From Lingula anatina (Eukaryota > Brachiopoda > Lingulata > Lingulida > Lingulidae), in NCBI RefSeq assembly GCF_001039355.2, contig NW_019775336.1:355048-406284 (forward strand): a stretch of DNA of 51,237 nucleotides, written 5' to 3'. Position 1 is the first letter of the stretch. Each line of letters begins with the position of its first letter. This document shows positions 45,843-51,237 of this stretch, one piece after another. The translations under genes and the position numbers were made by a program. Under the pieces are notes generated by a model. The model had not been told where the DNA came from and did no database searches. It saw nothing but the letters and a program-made list of their open reading frames with translations.

Positions 45843-47291
45843 TATAAGAAATACGTATGACCCAAGGGCAAGTGACAGCCTGGCGTCAGATATAATCATA
45901 CTCGGTAAAGTATGGACGTTATATCTATACAAAACGGGCAAAATGGCACCGAGCCTTATTCATTCTTATTATAATAACTTATCGCACGCTAACCATATAA
46001 CTTTGCTCGGAAACAAGACTGATGGGTCCATGCTGCGAAAGTTATAATTTAATGACGTGTCGGATGACGCTACGAACGTTGCCTTGACGGGTTGTTGAAT
46101 GATTTTGAATCTATGAACCACGTTTAATGATCCTTGAAACAGCAAGGCAAAATATCCGAAATAGGCGACAAAAGCGGCGATTATTAAAAAGATGTACTGA
46201 TCAAATTCGCCACGCACAGCCTTAAATATTTGTACTGATGTATATGGTATTTTTTTCCTACGCAGATAACAGTGGGATATCGGTCCACGCTTAGTAATTT
46301 TTCACCATGCATAGACTATGGGCGCATTCAGAACACACTGGTCCGCGGGCTAACACATCAGGGGATCAAATAAGACCGACCCACATGAAAGCTTCCATAA
46401 TCCCCTAATAGACACTGAATAGATTTCCCACGGGATTGCGCGGAAAGCTTTCAAGTGGGTCGGCCCTACGTAATCTGCGGATCTGTTTGTCCGGGAATCA
46501 CCTTTGGTTGTGAATGCAGCTCATAAATTTGGCCAAAGAAGCGACCTATTTTCGAGTCAACGTATTGTCATAAACCAAGCCCTCGGTGCGAAAGTGTATG
46601 AACATGTAATGCCCTTCTTTGGACTGGTTGTTAAGATTTGAGTTAAGATGCCCATATGGTCACTGATATGGTCATCAACATCTTTTTCAGTACCTACTGG
46701 TATTAGTACAGCCATCGCTCAAACGAAAATGATGAATATATATTTATAGTCGATTGTTATCGTCACTTGACTTGACAAAAAAGAACGCCTACATGCGCAG
46801 TATTTTGACCTTTCTCTTAACGCAGAGTGAACTTGAATTTCTTCAAGCTACCGTACAATCATGTGCGTGACATATCTAAAAGTACGTTCAAATACAATAC
46901 GAATTCTTATCGATGACATTTTGCTGCCTTCAGATATAATGTATCCCATTAAAAAGGTGTTTTGCGTGCCGAACCAACCTCTAAAAGTATTAGGTAACAG
47001 TGCCAAGTGTTCGTGGCACCCGAATCAACTAAGACCTGTGTATTGAATAAATCTGAACTAATTTACCATCATATAAAAATTTCACCGCTGATCAAAACTT
47101 GCGTTCAATAACTTACTTTCAGTCACCCAGTCTGCCGAGTATAGGACTCCTACCTCCGTCTGAGATATGACTGTTCTTTTGGGGAAGTGGTGTTTATGTA
47201 TATCGGTTCCCCGATTAAGGACGTACAGGTACAGGTACAGGTGCGTGTTTACCTTAAATTGGGTATTTTTGTTCAGTGTGTCAAGCGTCAT
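23255..47291 (-). CDS. SLC23-family nucleobase/ascorbate transporter (13 constant exons plus alternative first exons)
   Basis: Thirteen constant exons (30808-30933, 30338-30495, 29869-29966, 29243-29340, 28415-28596, 27782-27902, 27266-27434, 26523-26672, 26106-26209, 25278-25407, 24622-24765, 24148-24243, 23255-23568) join in frame to 1890 bases including the stop. With a first exon the protein is about 636-643 residues, typical for SLC23. It should be a plasma-membrane transporter with about 14 helices. Family blocks include [64 protein letters not shown] and [20 protein letters not shown]. The signature motif reads E-N-I-G-x4-T-K. Known nucleobase carriers have Gln or Glu first and ascorbate carriers have Pro, so I infer an SNBT1-like nucleobase carrier rather than a vitamin C transporter. 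The first loop has NYT and NQT glycosylation sites. The tail has a Cys cluster ([11 protein letters not shown]) and ends TKI, a possible PDZ ligand like the TKV of human SVCT1. No frameshift or stop interrupts it. Confidence 0.93.
23720..23860. mobile_element. Family B/A MITE fragment
   Basis: GGTTAGTCCAACTCTGCAGG and TAGTTAATTACCCCCTAGCT match parts of families B and A. Only one arm is clear. It lies in an SLC23 intron. Confidence 0.5.
24148..24243 (-). CDS. SLC23 exon
   Basis: Splice sites (reverse) are TTTACAG and CCTG/gtgagc. It reads [20 protein letters not shown] and then [11 protein letters not shown], a late membrane helix and the conserved DNTIPG turn. Confidence 0.93.
24622..24765 (-). 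CDS. SLC23 exon
   Basis: Splice sites (reverse) are CATTACAG and ACAG/gtacag. It reads [20 protein letters not shown] and then [18 protein letters not shown]. The [10 protein letters not shown] block is diagnostic of SLC23. Confidence 0.95.
25278..25407 (-). CDS. SLC23 exon
   Basis: Splice sites (reverse) are CTTTCAG and TTTG/gtaagt. It reads [20 protein letters not shown], then [17 protein letters not shown], helices just after the substrate motif. Confidence 0.95.
25715..25760. repeat. (AT)n microsatellite
   Basis: A pure AT run in an SLC23 intron. Confidence 0.95.
25904..26072. mobile_element. Short palindromic-end element, family D (best copy)
   Basis: Starts CAGGCCCGTAGCCAGC and ends GGCTACGGGCCTG, a 13-base inverted pair. 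The flanks read AATTG on each side, a possible 5-base target duplication. The interior matches 17142-17312, with GAGTGGACCTTTTCCCAGCA. It sits in an SLC23 intron only 33 bases from an exon. Confidence 0.85.
26106..26209 (-). CDS. SLC23 exon carrying the substrate-binding motif
   Basis: Splice sites (reverse) are ATTGTAG and AAA/gtaagt. It reads [20 protein letters not shown] and then [15 protein letters not shown]. The motif E-N-x-G-x4-T-K lies at 26106-26135. Its first residue is Glu (26133-26135). Confidence 0.96.
26523..26672 (-). CDS. SLC23 exon
   Basis: Splice sites (reverse) are TTTCTAG and AGAG/gtaagt. It reads [20 protein letters not shown], then [20 protein letters not shown] and PPPVHAINR, the most conserved SLC23 stretch. 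Confidence 0.96.
26704..26766. repeat. Short tandem array of CTTGAMCTTGAC-type units
   Basis: Repeats of CTTGAACTTGAC and CTTGACCTTGAA, about five units of 12 bases, inside an SLC23 intron. Confidence 0.85.
27016..27058. repeat. (AT)n microsatellite
   Basis: An AT run in an SLC23 intron. Confidence 0.93.
27266..27434 (-). CDS. SLC23 exon
   Basis: Splice sites (reverse) are CTTTTAG and CCAG/gtaata. It reads [20 protein letters not shown], then [20 protein letters not shown], the family's GxxARTDxR block before the PYP turn. Confidence 0.95.
27501..27528. repeat. (CA)n microsatellite
   Basis: A CA run in an SLC23 intron. Confidence 0.93.
27782..27902 (-). CDS. SLC23 exon
   Basis: Splice sites (reverse) are TTTTCAG and CCCT/gtaagt. 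It reads [20 protein letters not shown], then [20 protein letters not shown], a helix and the following cytoplasmic loop. Confidence 0.93.
28415..28596 (-). CDS. SLC23 exon
   Basis: Splice sites (reverse) are TTTGCAG and ATTTT/gtgagt. It starts [19 protein letters not shown] and continues [18 protein letters not shown], the GPL-x-P-T helix pair of the family. Confidence 0.95.
28889..28960. repeat. Near-perfect 72-bp palindrome
   Basis: Two 35-base arms with one mismatch meet at a two-base centre in AGGTTTTAACCT. The outer ends are TGACTGC and GCAGTCA. It lies in the SLC23 intron between 28597 and 29242. It is not part of a repeat family that I can see elsewhere in the window. Confidence 0.9.
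29055..29220. mobile_element. Short palindromic-end element, family D (inverted copy)
   Basis: Starts CAGGCCCATAGCCAG and ends CTGGCTATGGGCCTG. It is inserted in a TG microsatellite, which continues on both sides. The interior is the reverse complement of the 25904 copy. Confidence 0.85.
29243..29340 (-). CDS. SLC23 exon
   Basis: Splice sites (reverse) are TATTTTAG and GAG/gtaaga. It reads [20 protein letters not shown] and ends [10 protein letters not shown]. It encodes the extracellular loop, with two N-glycosylation sequons (NYT, NQT). Confidence 0.93.
29689..29754. repeat. (CA)n microsatellite
   Basis: A CA run that begins with CGCGCG, in an SLC23 intron. Confidence 0.95.
29869..29966 (-). 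CDS. SLC23 exon
   Basis: Splice sites (reverse) are ATTGCAG and CAAG/gtatct. It reads [20 protein letters not shown] and then [13 protein letters not shown]. The QGG triplet stands where vitamin C transporters have QAS. Confidence 0.94.
30338..30495 (-). CDS. SLC23 exon
   Basis: The acceptor (reverse) is ATATCCAG, reached directly from the TATAA microsatellite. The donor is GCAG/gtaaac. It reads [20 protein letters not shown] and then [18 protein letters not shown], helices 1 to 3. Confidence 0.94.
30500..30559. repeat. (TATAA)n pentanucleotide microsatellite
   Basis: At least ten copies of TATAA lie directly against the acceptor of an SLC23 exon. The repeat takes the place of the usual pyrimidine tract on the minus strand. 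Confidence 0.95.
30650..30785. mobile_element. Decayed family C element
   Basis: The left part (AGTCAGAAGCTTCACTGGTC) and right part (CCAATGAACCTTCAGATTAT) resemble the TAGTCCGAAGGTTC ends of the intact copy at 34942-35130. No target duplication is readable. Confidence 0.55.
30808..30933 (-). CDS. SLC23 first constant exon
   Basis: Splice sites (reverse) are TTTTAG and CAG/gttagt. It reads [19 protein letters not shown], then [18 protein letters not shown], the N-terminal tail and start of helix 1. Phase 0 at its 5' edge, so any phase-0 first exon can feed it. Confidence 0.95.
31263..31286. repeat. (GA)n microsatellite
   Basis: A short GA run in the SLC23 intron. Confidence 0.9.
32115..32344. 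mobile_element. Harbinger-like MITE, family A (TTA target duplication)
   Basis: 230 bases flanked by TTA at 32112-32114 and 32345-32347. The ends are CACCCCATTTCCATAG and CTGGGAAAGCACCC, imperfect inverted repeats rich in GATCGATCT. A three-base TWA duplication and G/C-rich tips fit the PIF/Harbinger group. No open frame of a transposase. Confidence 0.85.
33330..33610. repeat. Diverged direct duplication, copy 1
   Basis: This block (AATGTCTCTTCTAGAGATTG, TTTATCAGTTTG, ACAGATAATGCG, then CATTCCCATA) recurs with many changes at about 34335-34620. The pair is about 1 kb apart. Confidence 0.6.
34335..34615. repeat. Diverged direct duplication, copy 2
   Basis: It matches copy 1 in order through ATGTCTCTTCTATACATTGA, TTTATCAGTTGG and TTTTTACAGATA. 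Copy 2 ends at a CATTCCCATA where a family A element has inserted. Confidence 0.6.
34621..34818. mobile_element. Harbinger-like MITE, family A (ATA duplication), nested
   Basis: 198 bases flanked by ATA at 34618-34620 and 34819-34821. It starts GACCCCATTTCCAGAG and ends CTCTGGGAATACAGCC. It is inserted in the left end of the family B element. Confidence 0.82.
34942..35130. mobile_element. hAT-like MITE, family C, with 16-bp repeats in its end
   Basis: 189 bases flanked by a perfect 8-base duplication, GTACTTAT (34934-34941 and 35131-35138). The left end holds five tandem copies of a 16-base unit, AATAGTCCGAAGGTTC (34953-35032; the first and last diverged). The right end GAACCTTCGGACTATCGAG is the inverted copy. 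An 8-base duplication fits the hAT superfamily. No coding capacity. Confidence 0.88.
35874..35918. repeat. (CA)n microsatellite
   Basis: CA run after a C-run, in the SLC23 intron. Confidence 0.92.
36563..36624. repeat. (TTTA)n tetranucleotide repeat
   Basis: About fifteen TTTA units. Confidence 0.95.
36700..36960 (-). pseudogene. Decayed non-LTR retrotransposon fragment (end of reverse-transcriptase ORF)
   Basis: On the minus strand one frame reads [18 protein letters not shown], then after stops [16 protein letters not shown]. These resemble the YGxExW, INAFEM and R-x-FGH motifs at the end of RTE/CR1-type reverse transcriptases. Several stops break the frame, so it is a fossil. The subfamily cannot be named. 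Confidence 0.6.
37192..37256. repeat. (TA)n(GA)n compound microsatellite
   Basis: A TA run changes directly into a GA run. Confidence 0.95.
37945..37965 (-). CDS. Candidate alternative first coding exon of SLC23 (MKLQTKE)
   Basis: The reverse strand reads ATGAAGCTGCAGACAAAAGA and then G/gtacga, seven codons in phase 0 that could splice to 30933. It lacks family support because SLC23 N-termini vary. It could be chance. Confidence 0.35.
38282..38305. repeat. Perfect 24-bp palindrome
   Basis: Centred on GGCTTAAGCC with AT-rich arms. No known site is recognised. Confidence 0.85.
38510..38695. mobile_element. Family D element, decayed
   Basis: GGTTCCGTTCTGGGAAAATT, GATCTAGATACATG and TTTGCTACTATAGGCTCC match the interior and right end of the copy at 29055-29220. 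Confidence 0.6.
38721..38914. mobile_element. Related short element with CAGTT target duplication
   Basis: Starts CAGGGCCGTAGCCTCC and ends GGCTACGGCCCTG. It is flanked by CAGTT at 38716-38720 and 38915-38919. The tips match family D, but the interior differs (CATCGGGGGCTTTGCCCCTT). Confidence 0.8.
39800..40040. mobile_element. Fold-back MITE, family B
   Basis: CTTGCTGAATGCAATCAGAT and ATCTGATTACATTCAGTGAG form the inner inverted pair. The outer limits are unclear. Confidence 0.6.
40068..40275. mobile_element. Family A-like MITE with strong central hairpin
   Basis: The outer ends GGACCATTCCCAGAGTC and TATGGGAACTCAGTC are inverted copies. In the centre, arms at 40148-40173 and 40188-40213 pair over 26 bases with one mismatch. 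Confidence 0.7.
40742..40783 (-). CDS. Candidate alternative first coding exon of SLC23 ([14 protein letters not shown])
   Basis: The reverse strand reads CCAACATGGAGG, a good start context, then fourteen codons ending AAG/gtaaga, a strong donor. Phase 0 fits the exon ending at 30933. An acidic N-terminus is usual for SLC23. An acceptor (CTGTGTTAGAG) just upstream could also make it an internal exon joined to 47253-47291, starting at 40789. This is the best start candidate by codon context. Confidence 0.55.
41262..41345. mobile_element. Fragment of family E fold-back
   Basis: TGGGGCATTCAGAACAAG and GGACTAACAGATCCAAGGAC match the left end of the copy at 46317. Confidence 0.55.
41387..41583. 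mobile_element. Palindromic element made of ACGTTGGCCCAACGT units
   Basis: At least six copies or half-copies of ACGTTGGSCCAACGT in both orientations. The ends TACGTTGGGCCAACGTAG and TTGGGCCAACGTAT are themselves palindromic. No open frame of its own. Confidence 0.75.
42142..42355. mobile_element. Harbinger-like MITE, family A (TAA target duplication)
   Basis: 214 bases flanked by TAA at 42139-42141 and 42356-42358. It starts GACCCCATTCCCAGAG and ends CTATGGGAATGCACCC. The interior is nearly identical to the copy at 34621. Confidence 0.88.
42360..42760. repeat. (GACT)n-type degenerate tandem array
   Basis: About 400 bases built from GACT and GGCT units with longer-period units such as GACTGTAGGATGGACTGACT. 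Open frames here read Ser-Gln-Ser-Val repeats and are not genes. Confidence 0.9.
44317..44357. repeat. (ATT)n microsatellite
   Basis: A trinucleotide run. Confidence 0.95.
44776..45025. mobile_element. Double fold-back region, GC-richer than its surroundings
   Basis: The outer pair TTAAACCACGGC (44776-44787) and GCCGTGGTTTAA (44896-44907) is perfect. An adjacent hairpin has arms at 44912-44959 and 44977-45025 of about 48 bases, containing GCCGAGCTGTACGTGAAA and its complement. It is probably one or two non-autonomous elements. Confidence 0.7.
45171..45399. mobile_element. Fold-back element, ~230 bp
   Basis: The left arm has GGACGGAGTCCTTTCTGCGT and the right arm ACGCAGAAAGGACACCGTCC, extending outward to TAAAACCC and GGGTTTA. 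An inner hairpin GACCACGAC/GTGGTCGT is present. Confidence 0.72.
45463..45498. repeat. (GTA)n microsatellite
   Basis: Trinucleotide run with a few interruptions after it. Confidence 0.95.
45785..45843. repeat. (TTTA)n tetranucleotide repeat
   Basis: About fifteen units. Confidence 0.95.
45969..46238 (-). CDS. Unrecognised open frame with one membrane segment, possibly a terminal exon
   Basis: The frame is open on the minus strand from an acceptor-like ATACATCAG (ending near 46236) to a TAA at 45969. It contains [13 protein letters not shown], then a hydrophobic stretch [19 protein letters not shown], then [15 protein letters not shown]. There is no ATG at the start of the frame. I do not recognise the family. 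It could be a terminal exon of an unknown transcript or chance. Confidence 0.25.
   Translation of the reverse strand, partial: SVQIFKAVRGEFDQYIFLIIAAFVAYFGYFALLFQGSLNVVHRFKIIQQPVKATFVASSDTSLNYNFRSMDPSVLFPSKVIWLACDKLL
46317..46525. mobile_element. Family E fold-back element
   Basis: The left end TATGGGCGCATTCAGAACA and right end TTGTGAATGCAGCTCATA are inverted. The inner pair is CGACCCACATGAAAGCTT with AAGCTTTCAAGTGGGTCG. No open frame. Confidence 0.75.
47253..47291 (-). CDS. Candidate distal first coding exon of SLC23 ([13 protein letters not shown])
   Basis: The reverse strand reads ATGACGCTTGACACACTG and on to CAATTTAAG/gtaaac. Thirteen codons end in phase 0, matching the constant exon at 30933. 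A TATA box lies 46-54 bases upstream of the ATG, which would give a 5' UTR of about 25 bases. Confidence 0.45.
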
Positions 47292-47336
47292 TGTTTAAGT
47301 AGGCCAGTCAACACCCTGAGTATGCGGATATAAGGG

Positions 47337-47345
47337 CTATATATA
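47337..47345 (-). promoter_or_regulatory. TATA box for distal SLC23 promoter
   Basis: The minus strand reads GGCTATATATAGCCC. Thirty bases downstream is TACTCAGGG, a fair initiator, and then the ATG at 47291. The spacing is ideal for a core promoter. Confidence 0.45.
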
Positions 47346-47349
47346 GCCT

Positions 47350-49450
47350 GTGGAAAACCATCTCACTATATATGTAAGCATGCCGCTGCCGTTTCGAGAT
47401 ACTGGGAATAGTCTTTAAGCAGATTGGAGCAGTAATAGTTCATCAGAATTCAATAACATATGTGACATTTTTGATGATATTCCGCATTTCATGTACCAGT
47501 GCCCGCTGCCTTTATAGAACTTGAATATTGCTAACACCCTTACAGCGTACACAGAAGGCCCTGCTTTAACCGCGTTGCACGTCCTCGAAACGTGCTCTTA
47601 ACATTAAAATAATAAACTCAATCGCTCTGCGAAAACATAAAAGCTTCTGCTAAAATTAATGTAAACGCCCCTGTTTAAACTGACCTCCCCCAAACCCTTA
47701 ACTTAAATAATAACTGGTCTCACGATTGTGTAAAATGATAAGGTGCATAATGCAGCATTTATATTTAGTTACAAGACACCCGAAATATCCTGTATGACCT
47801 CTAAAAAATGGTAATTTATCGCTTTAGTTGTCGATGTTTGATGATCCATCATCACCTGCTAGGGGCTTATACAAGAACAAATTTCCATATGCTAATTTAA
47901 AATTTTACTTTCATTCGAACTCCTGAAAGTCCCGAATGATTCAGGGTGTCCATTCACTGACCTCAGGACACGGTAGAGTACTATTTGAGGACGCCGGTTG
48001 CACGCAGTGCCAACCCGCTCAAGGACAGAATATCTACCAAAAAATGCCGTCAATCACGAACAAAAAGGTAGAAATAGGTCAGTCTGGCGACATGGCATAG
48101 AAAATCAAATTGCGTTTCGTCTAAGGATAAGATAAGAAAATAATTTATTCAGCCAATAAACATATTAGAATATATTATGTATAATATATAAATATTAGAA
48201 ATTGTTTTCCCTTGCTAGATAAAATTAAAATAAAGAACTGTGCATAAAAGTATTTATGAATTAGGCTTAAAAGTGGAAATAATGTTAGCTACTGCAGGGG
48301 GATAAAAACTACTTTAAAAAGGTATATTGCCCTTAAATGTCAGAAGTCTACTATTCCTCGGTAAGAATTAAAAAAAGAGAGAATTTGCAGGATGGGTCGG
48401 AATCCCCCGTTGTGTTTGAGAGTGGGGTCGTTTTTTTTTTAATAAGATAGAGTTTAATAGTGCTAATTTTAAATGGTTCCGATGAGTGATTTAGATTTAA
48501 ATATTGTAGTAATTGCATTTTCACAAATATTTAAGTCTGTAATCCCTATTTGGAAAAGACATGTATTAAAAGTAAAAGCCCAACTAATAGGGTGCATGGA
48601 CTTTTTAAACATTGAAGTAGCATGGTTATGGGTTGTATTGCATGTTATCATACTAATTAAAAAACAGGTAAAGATCATCATATAATGTTTTGGGGATAGT
48701 TTACTTAAAACGGGTTATTTAATCATTGTTGGAGCTAATAAAAAAACCAAAACTCCATATGCTGTTTTAAAAAAAGACATTCATCGAACCCCCGTCATTT
48801 AAGATCCAAGGGATATTTAGAACGAATGGTATAAAAAGCTAAATCCTTGTTCCCTTTTTCATGAGCGCCAAATAAAACTTCTGACGGGATAACGACTGCT
48901 GTTGACCAGTTATTTAGAAACTATCAGTCGTGTTCGGCCCGTAACTATTTCTACCGATAAGAATCATTCTTGGTAGGTTGCAGCTGGGTCTGGTAGTTTT
49001 GAAGTCGTCTGCCCAATTCACCCCGGGAATGCTCAGTGGGAAACATGTCTGCATCTGTCATGTATGCATGCAGACGTTTTGGGCAATCATTGTAAAACTC
49101 CTGTTGCAATTTAAAAATGTAAATATTAAATATAAAAAACAGGTGCTTTTAGATAGGATTTCTACAATTCTGAAAGGTCCACATTTTTTTGTCTCAAGTC
49201 TAATTTTAAACATGTACAAATTAATTTACAAGACAATAATATCATTAATAAAAATCATTAAAACATTTACAGAGACAAAATCTGAGGCCATTCCACGATG
49301 GTATATTTCACTTTTACCTCATTCCACGAAAGAAGTACTAAATTTTTGGACATGTAATTTGCATTGGCCAGGCCAGGAGCTGTGACATGTGGTACTTTCA
49401 CTCTCTATTTCTGATAGACCACTTGCGCTTACAGTTTAATTACAAACTGA
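47350..49450. other. Intergenic region between SLC23 and INPP1
   Basis: No gene recognised. Short open frames (for example 48473-48685 and 48978-49385) resemble no family. It would hold upstream control sequence for SLC23 if the distal first exon is real. Confidence 0.6.
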
Positions 49451-49459
49451 ATATTAAAT

Positions 49460-50481
49460 AAATTAATTTATTACAGCAACTGAAATATTTTTTCATTTTC
49501 AAGTGCAGATTTTATTTCCACCAGTTAATCAAAAGTGACAACATATTACTTATGCACTGTAAAACATATTAGACACAGATCTTTACATTACATACAACTA
49601 CCAAGTTGTCAAAGCCAAAGGCCATTTTAAAAGAGATATAATTTGACAATAAGAACCAAGAATCCAGATATCTTCTGTGTCCCTAATAACACAAAATGTA
49701 ACCAAAATTGACTCACAACCTTAATAAAACAATCTAACTTTCACTCCCACAGGCTTAACTATGAGACTTACAAATATTAAACACTCAATCATACAGCTCA
49801 ATTAGTACTGCATACAAATTCAAAAATTTATTAACATGATATTTATGATTATACCTTCACATTTTTCTAATACCACTTGACAATTGGTACAGATCAGTGA
49901 AATATGTTTTCATCAACTCTCTTTTAATCATGATAAAGAAGTTAATGTACAAGTCAGTCATGTGTTGAATATGGGTAGAGATATCATAAATCATAGGTCG
50001 GATACAATTTCCTTTTTTTCTCATTGTTAAAGCTGCATGATAAAACCTTAAAGAAAAGTCTCTACACTAGAAAAAAAAGTCACCATTTCATCCTTCAATA
50101 TCTCTATTTATCATAATACAGATATTAGTGCAATTTGATTACTATTCCTGATATAAGAAAAACACTTTAACAGTTATTTAGTAAGGGACTGTTCACATGG
50201 AAAGTCTATTTTCTAAAAATCTATTTCTATTCGCGATATCTTGTGATCACGGAAGTAACTGGCTCGCGCTGCCAGTAAATACGCCGCGGGATATTCAGGG
50301 CACAGACCGTGATCACAAGATACCGCGAATAGAAAATAGATTTTTAGAAAATAGACTTTCCATGTGAACGGTTCCTAAGTCTTTAATGGACAGGCCCTAT
50401 GTTTTGTGCTTAATATTTACATCTTTCTAGACTCTCTTTATACAGAATTTTCAAGTTCTAGTTATCCATACTAAAATACTA
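49460..50481 (-). other. Likely INPP1 3' UTR
   Basis: AT-rich sequence after the INPP1 stop. Minus-strand AATAAA signals lie at 49467-49472 and 49511-49516. A long fold-back sits inside at 50182-50378. Confidence 0.55.
50182..50378. mobile_element. Fold-back MITE in INPP1 3' UTR
   Basis: Arms at 50182-50252 and 50307-50378 pair over about 70 bases with few mismatches. Shared blocks include TTCACATGGAAAGTCTATTT and ATCTTGTGATCACGG. The loop is GC-rich, with GGCTCGCGCTGCCAG. Confidence 0.88.
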
Positions 50482-51088
50482 CTAACACAAACACTGAAGA
50501 AGTTTCAAAACAATTTGTATGTCCCTGTAGGCAACAATGCCTCCAGCATTGGCCCACTGTTTTGCCCCTAACTGCTTCTGTACTTCCTTGTGATGGTAAG
50601 TCAATTCTGTTTTCCGAAGTTCTACTTCCAGCTGCCCAGTGTCCTTGCAGGACTTTACCACCTCCCACGCTTTATGAAAGTCCAGCACTGACCCACCCAA
50701 GGAGCGGAGAATGGCGTGAGAACAGCATGTGTCCCATTTATAGGTGGAGCCACTGCTGCATGAGTAAGTTGCCACAACGTTGTCCAGTAAGGAGAGGGAT
50801 TTATACCCAGACCCTGAGCCATGAACGACTTGAAATTTTGTTGAAAATTTGGCTAATATATCTGGGAGTTCACTGGTGCTGCTGATCAGTTTCTCCCTGG
50901 GAACTGGCTCTTCTTGGTTTGAGTTTGATTGCGTTAGGTGTGACATCTTCATCTTTTTTGATTGCGTTGAACTTGTCTCATCCACAGCATTTGATTGGAG
51001 GGCTGGTTGTGACATAGATTCAGGATTCTGATAGGAGTTGATATTGGTAGACTTGTAAGAGATGCCCCATACAATTCTGCCATTCCAT
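50482..51088 (-). CDS. INPP1: Inositol polyphosphate 1-phosphatase, terminal coding exon
   Basis: The acceptor (reverse) is TTAATTCTAG at 51089. One base completes a codon, and 201 residues follow to a TGA at 50482. The exon reads WNGRIVWGISYKS, then a polar stretch of about 60 residues, then VVHGSGSGYKSLSLLDNVVA, TYKWDTCCSHAILRSLGG and QWANAGGIVAYR. INPP1 removes the 1-phosphate from inositol 1,4-bisphosphate and 1,3,4-trisphosphate. It is a magnesium-dependent, lithium-sensitive cytosolic enzyme. The WD-x-C-x-x-HAI block supplies a metal-binding Asp, and GSGSGYKSL lies by the inositol ring. The polar insertion (Ser, Gln, Lys-rich) looks longer than in the vertebrate enzyme. The N-terminal half, with the other metal ligands, lies beyond the window edge. 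Confidence 0.92.
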
Positions 51089-51237
51089 CTAGAATTAAGA
51101 AAACAAAACATTAAGTTTAGAATGTTTAATACAGTGGTCATGAATGATGACTGCCATACTGTACATATACTGAAAAATACTGTATTGAAAAAAAAAATCA
51201 AAAATGCAAGATTTCCATCCCCCCCCCTTCTTTTTCT
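51089..51237 (-). other. INPP1 intron, cut by window edge
   Basis: T-rich on the minus strand toward the acceptor. No exon seen before the window ends. Confidence 0.7.

Larger units (their letters stand above)
40790..47252 (-). other. SLC23 distal intron or upstream region: repeats and MITEs
   Basis: No secure gene. It contains the ACGTTGGC palindrome element (41387-41583), an N at 41669, a family A MITE (42142-42355), the GACT tandem array (42360-42760), ATT, GTA and TTTA microsatellites, fold-backs at 44776-45025 and 45171-45399, an odd open frame (about 45969-46238), and a fold-back at 46317-46525. Confidence 0.6.

Noticed and set aside
48978-49385. 135-residue open frame on the plus strand
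   Set aside because: AT-rich, with no recognisable motif. No splice or promoter context supports it, and it abuts the INPP1 3' UTR on the other strand.

Overview
The window is nuclear DNA from an animal. Genes are split by GT-AG introns, many of them kilobases long. Intergenic and intronic DNA is AT-rich and full of microsatellites and short fold-back transposons (MITEs). The encoded proteins are animal families: a CCDC93 C-terminal half, a UDP-glycosyltransferase, an SLC23 transporter and an INPP1 C-terminal end. The style fits a marine invertebrate, perhaps a lophotrochozoan or mollusc, but nothing here proves the taxon.

Layout. (1) Positions 1-22.6 kb, plus strand: the last eleven coding exons of CCDC93, an endosomal recycling scaffold. 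The largest intron (2369-17895) holds a complete intronless UDP-glycosyltransferase gene (7906-9486) on the same strand. (2) About 22.5-47.3 kb, minus strand: a complete SLC23 nucleobase/ascorbate transporter gene, tail to tail with CCDC93. It has thirteen constant coding exons (23255-30933) and three candidate alternative first coding exons at 37.9, 40.8 and 47.3 kb. The farthest sits behind a well-placed TATA box. Its substrate motif starts with Glu, as in nucleobase transporters, not Pro as in vitamin C transporters. (3) About 47.3-49.4 kb: intergenic. (4) About 49.45-51.09 kb, minus strand: the last coding exon and 3' UTR of inositol polyphosphate 1-phosphatase (INPP1), cut by the window edge.

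The four genes are not obviously one pathway; this is an ordinary animal gene neighbourhood. The most unusual material is the nested UGT gene, the substrate-motif and tail features of the SLC23 protein, the set of candidate first exons, and a dense collection of non-autonomous DNA transposons. Several of these have readable target-site duplications, and one site shows two elements nested inside a third. Two tandem duplications joined by a single N look like assembly artefacts.

Exon boundaries were read by eye from splice sites, reading-frame continuity and family resemblance. No transcript data or database search was available.
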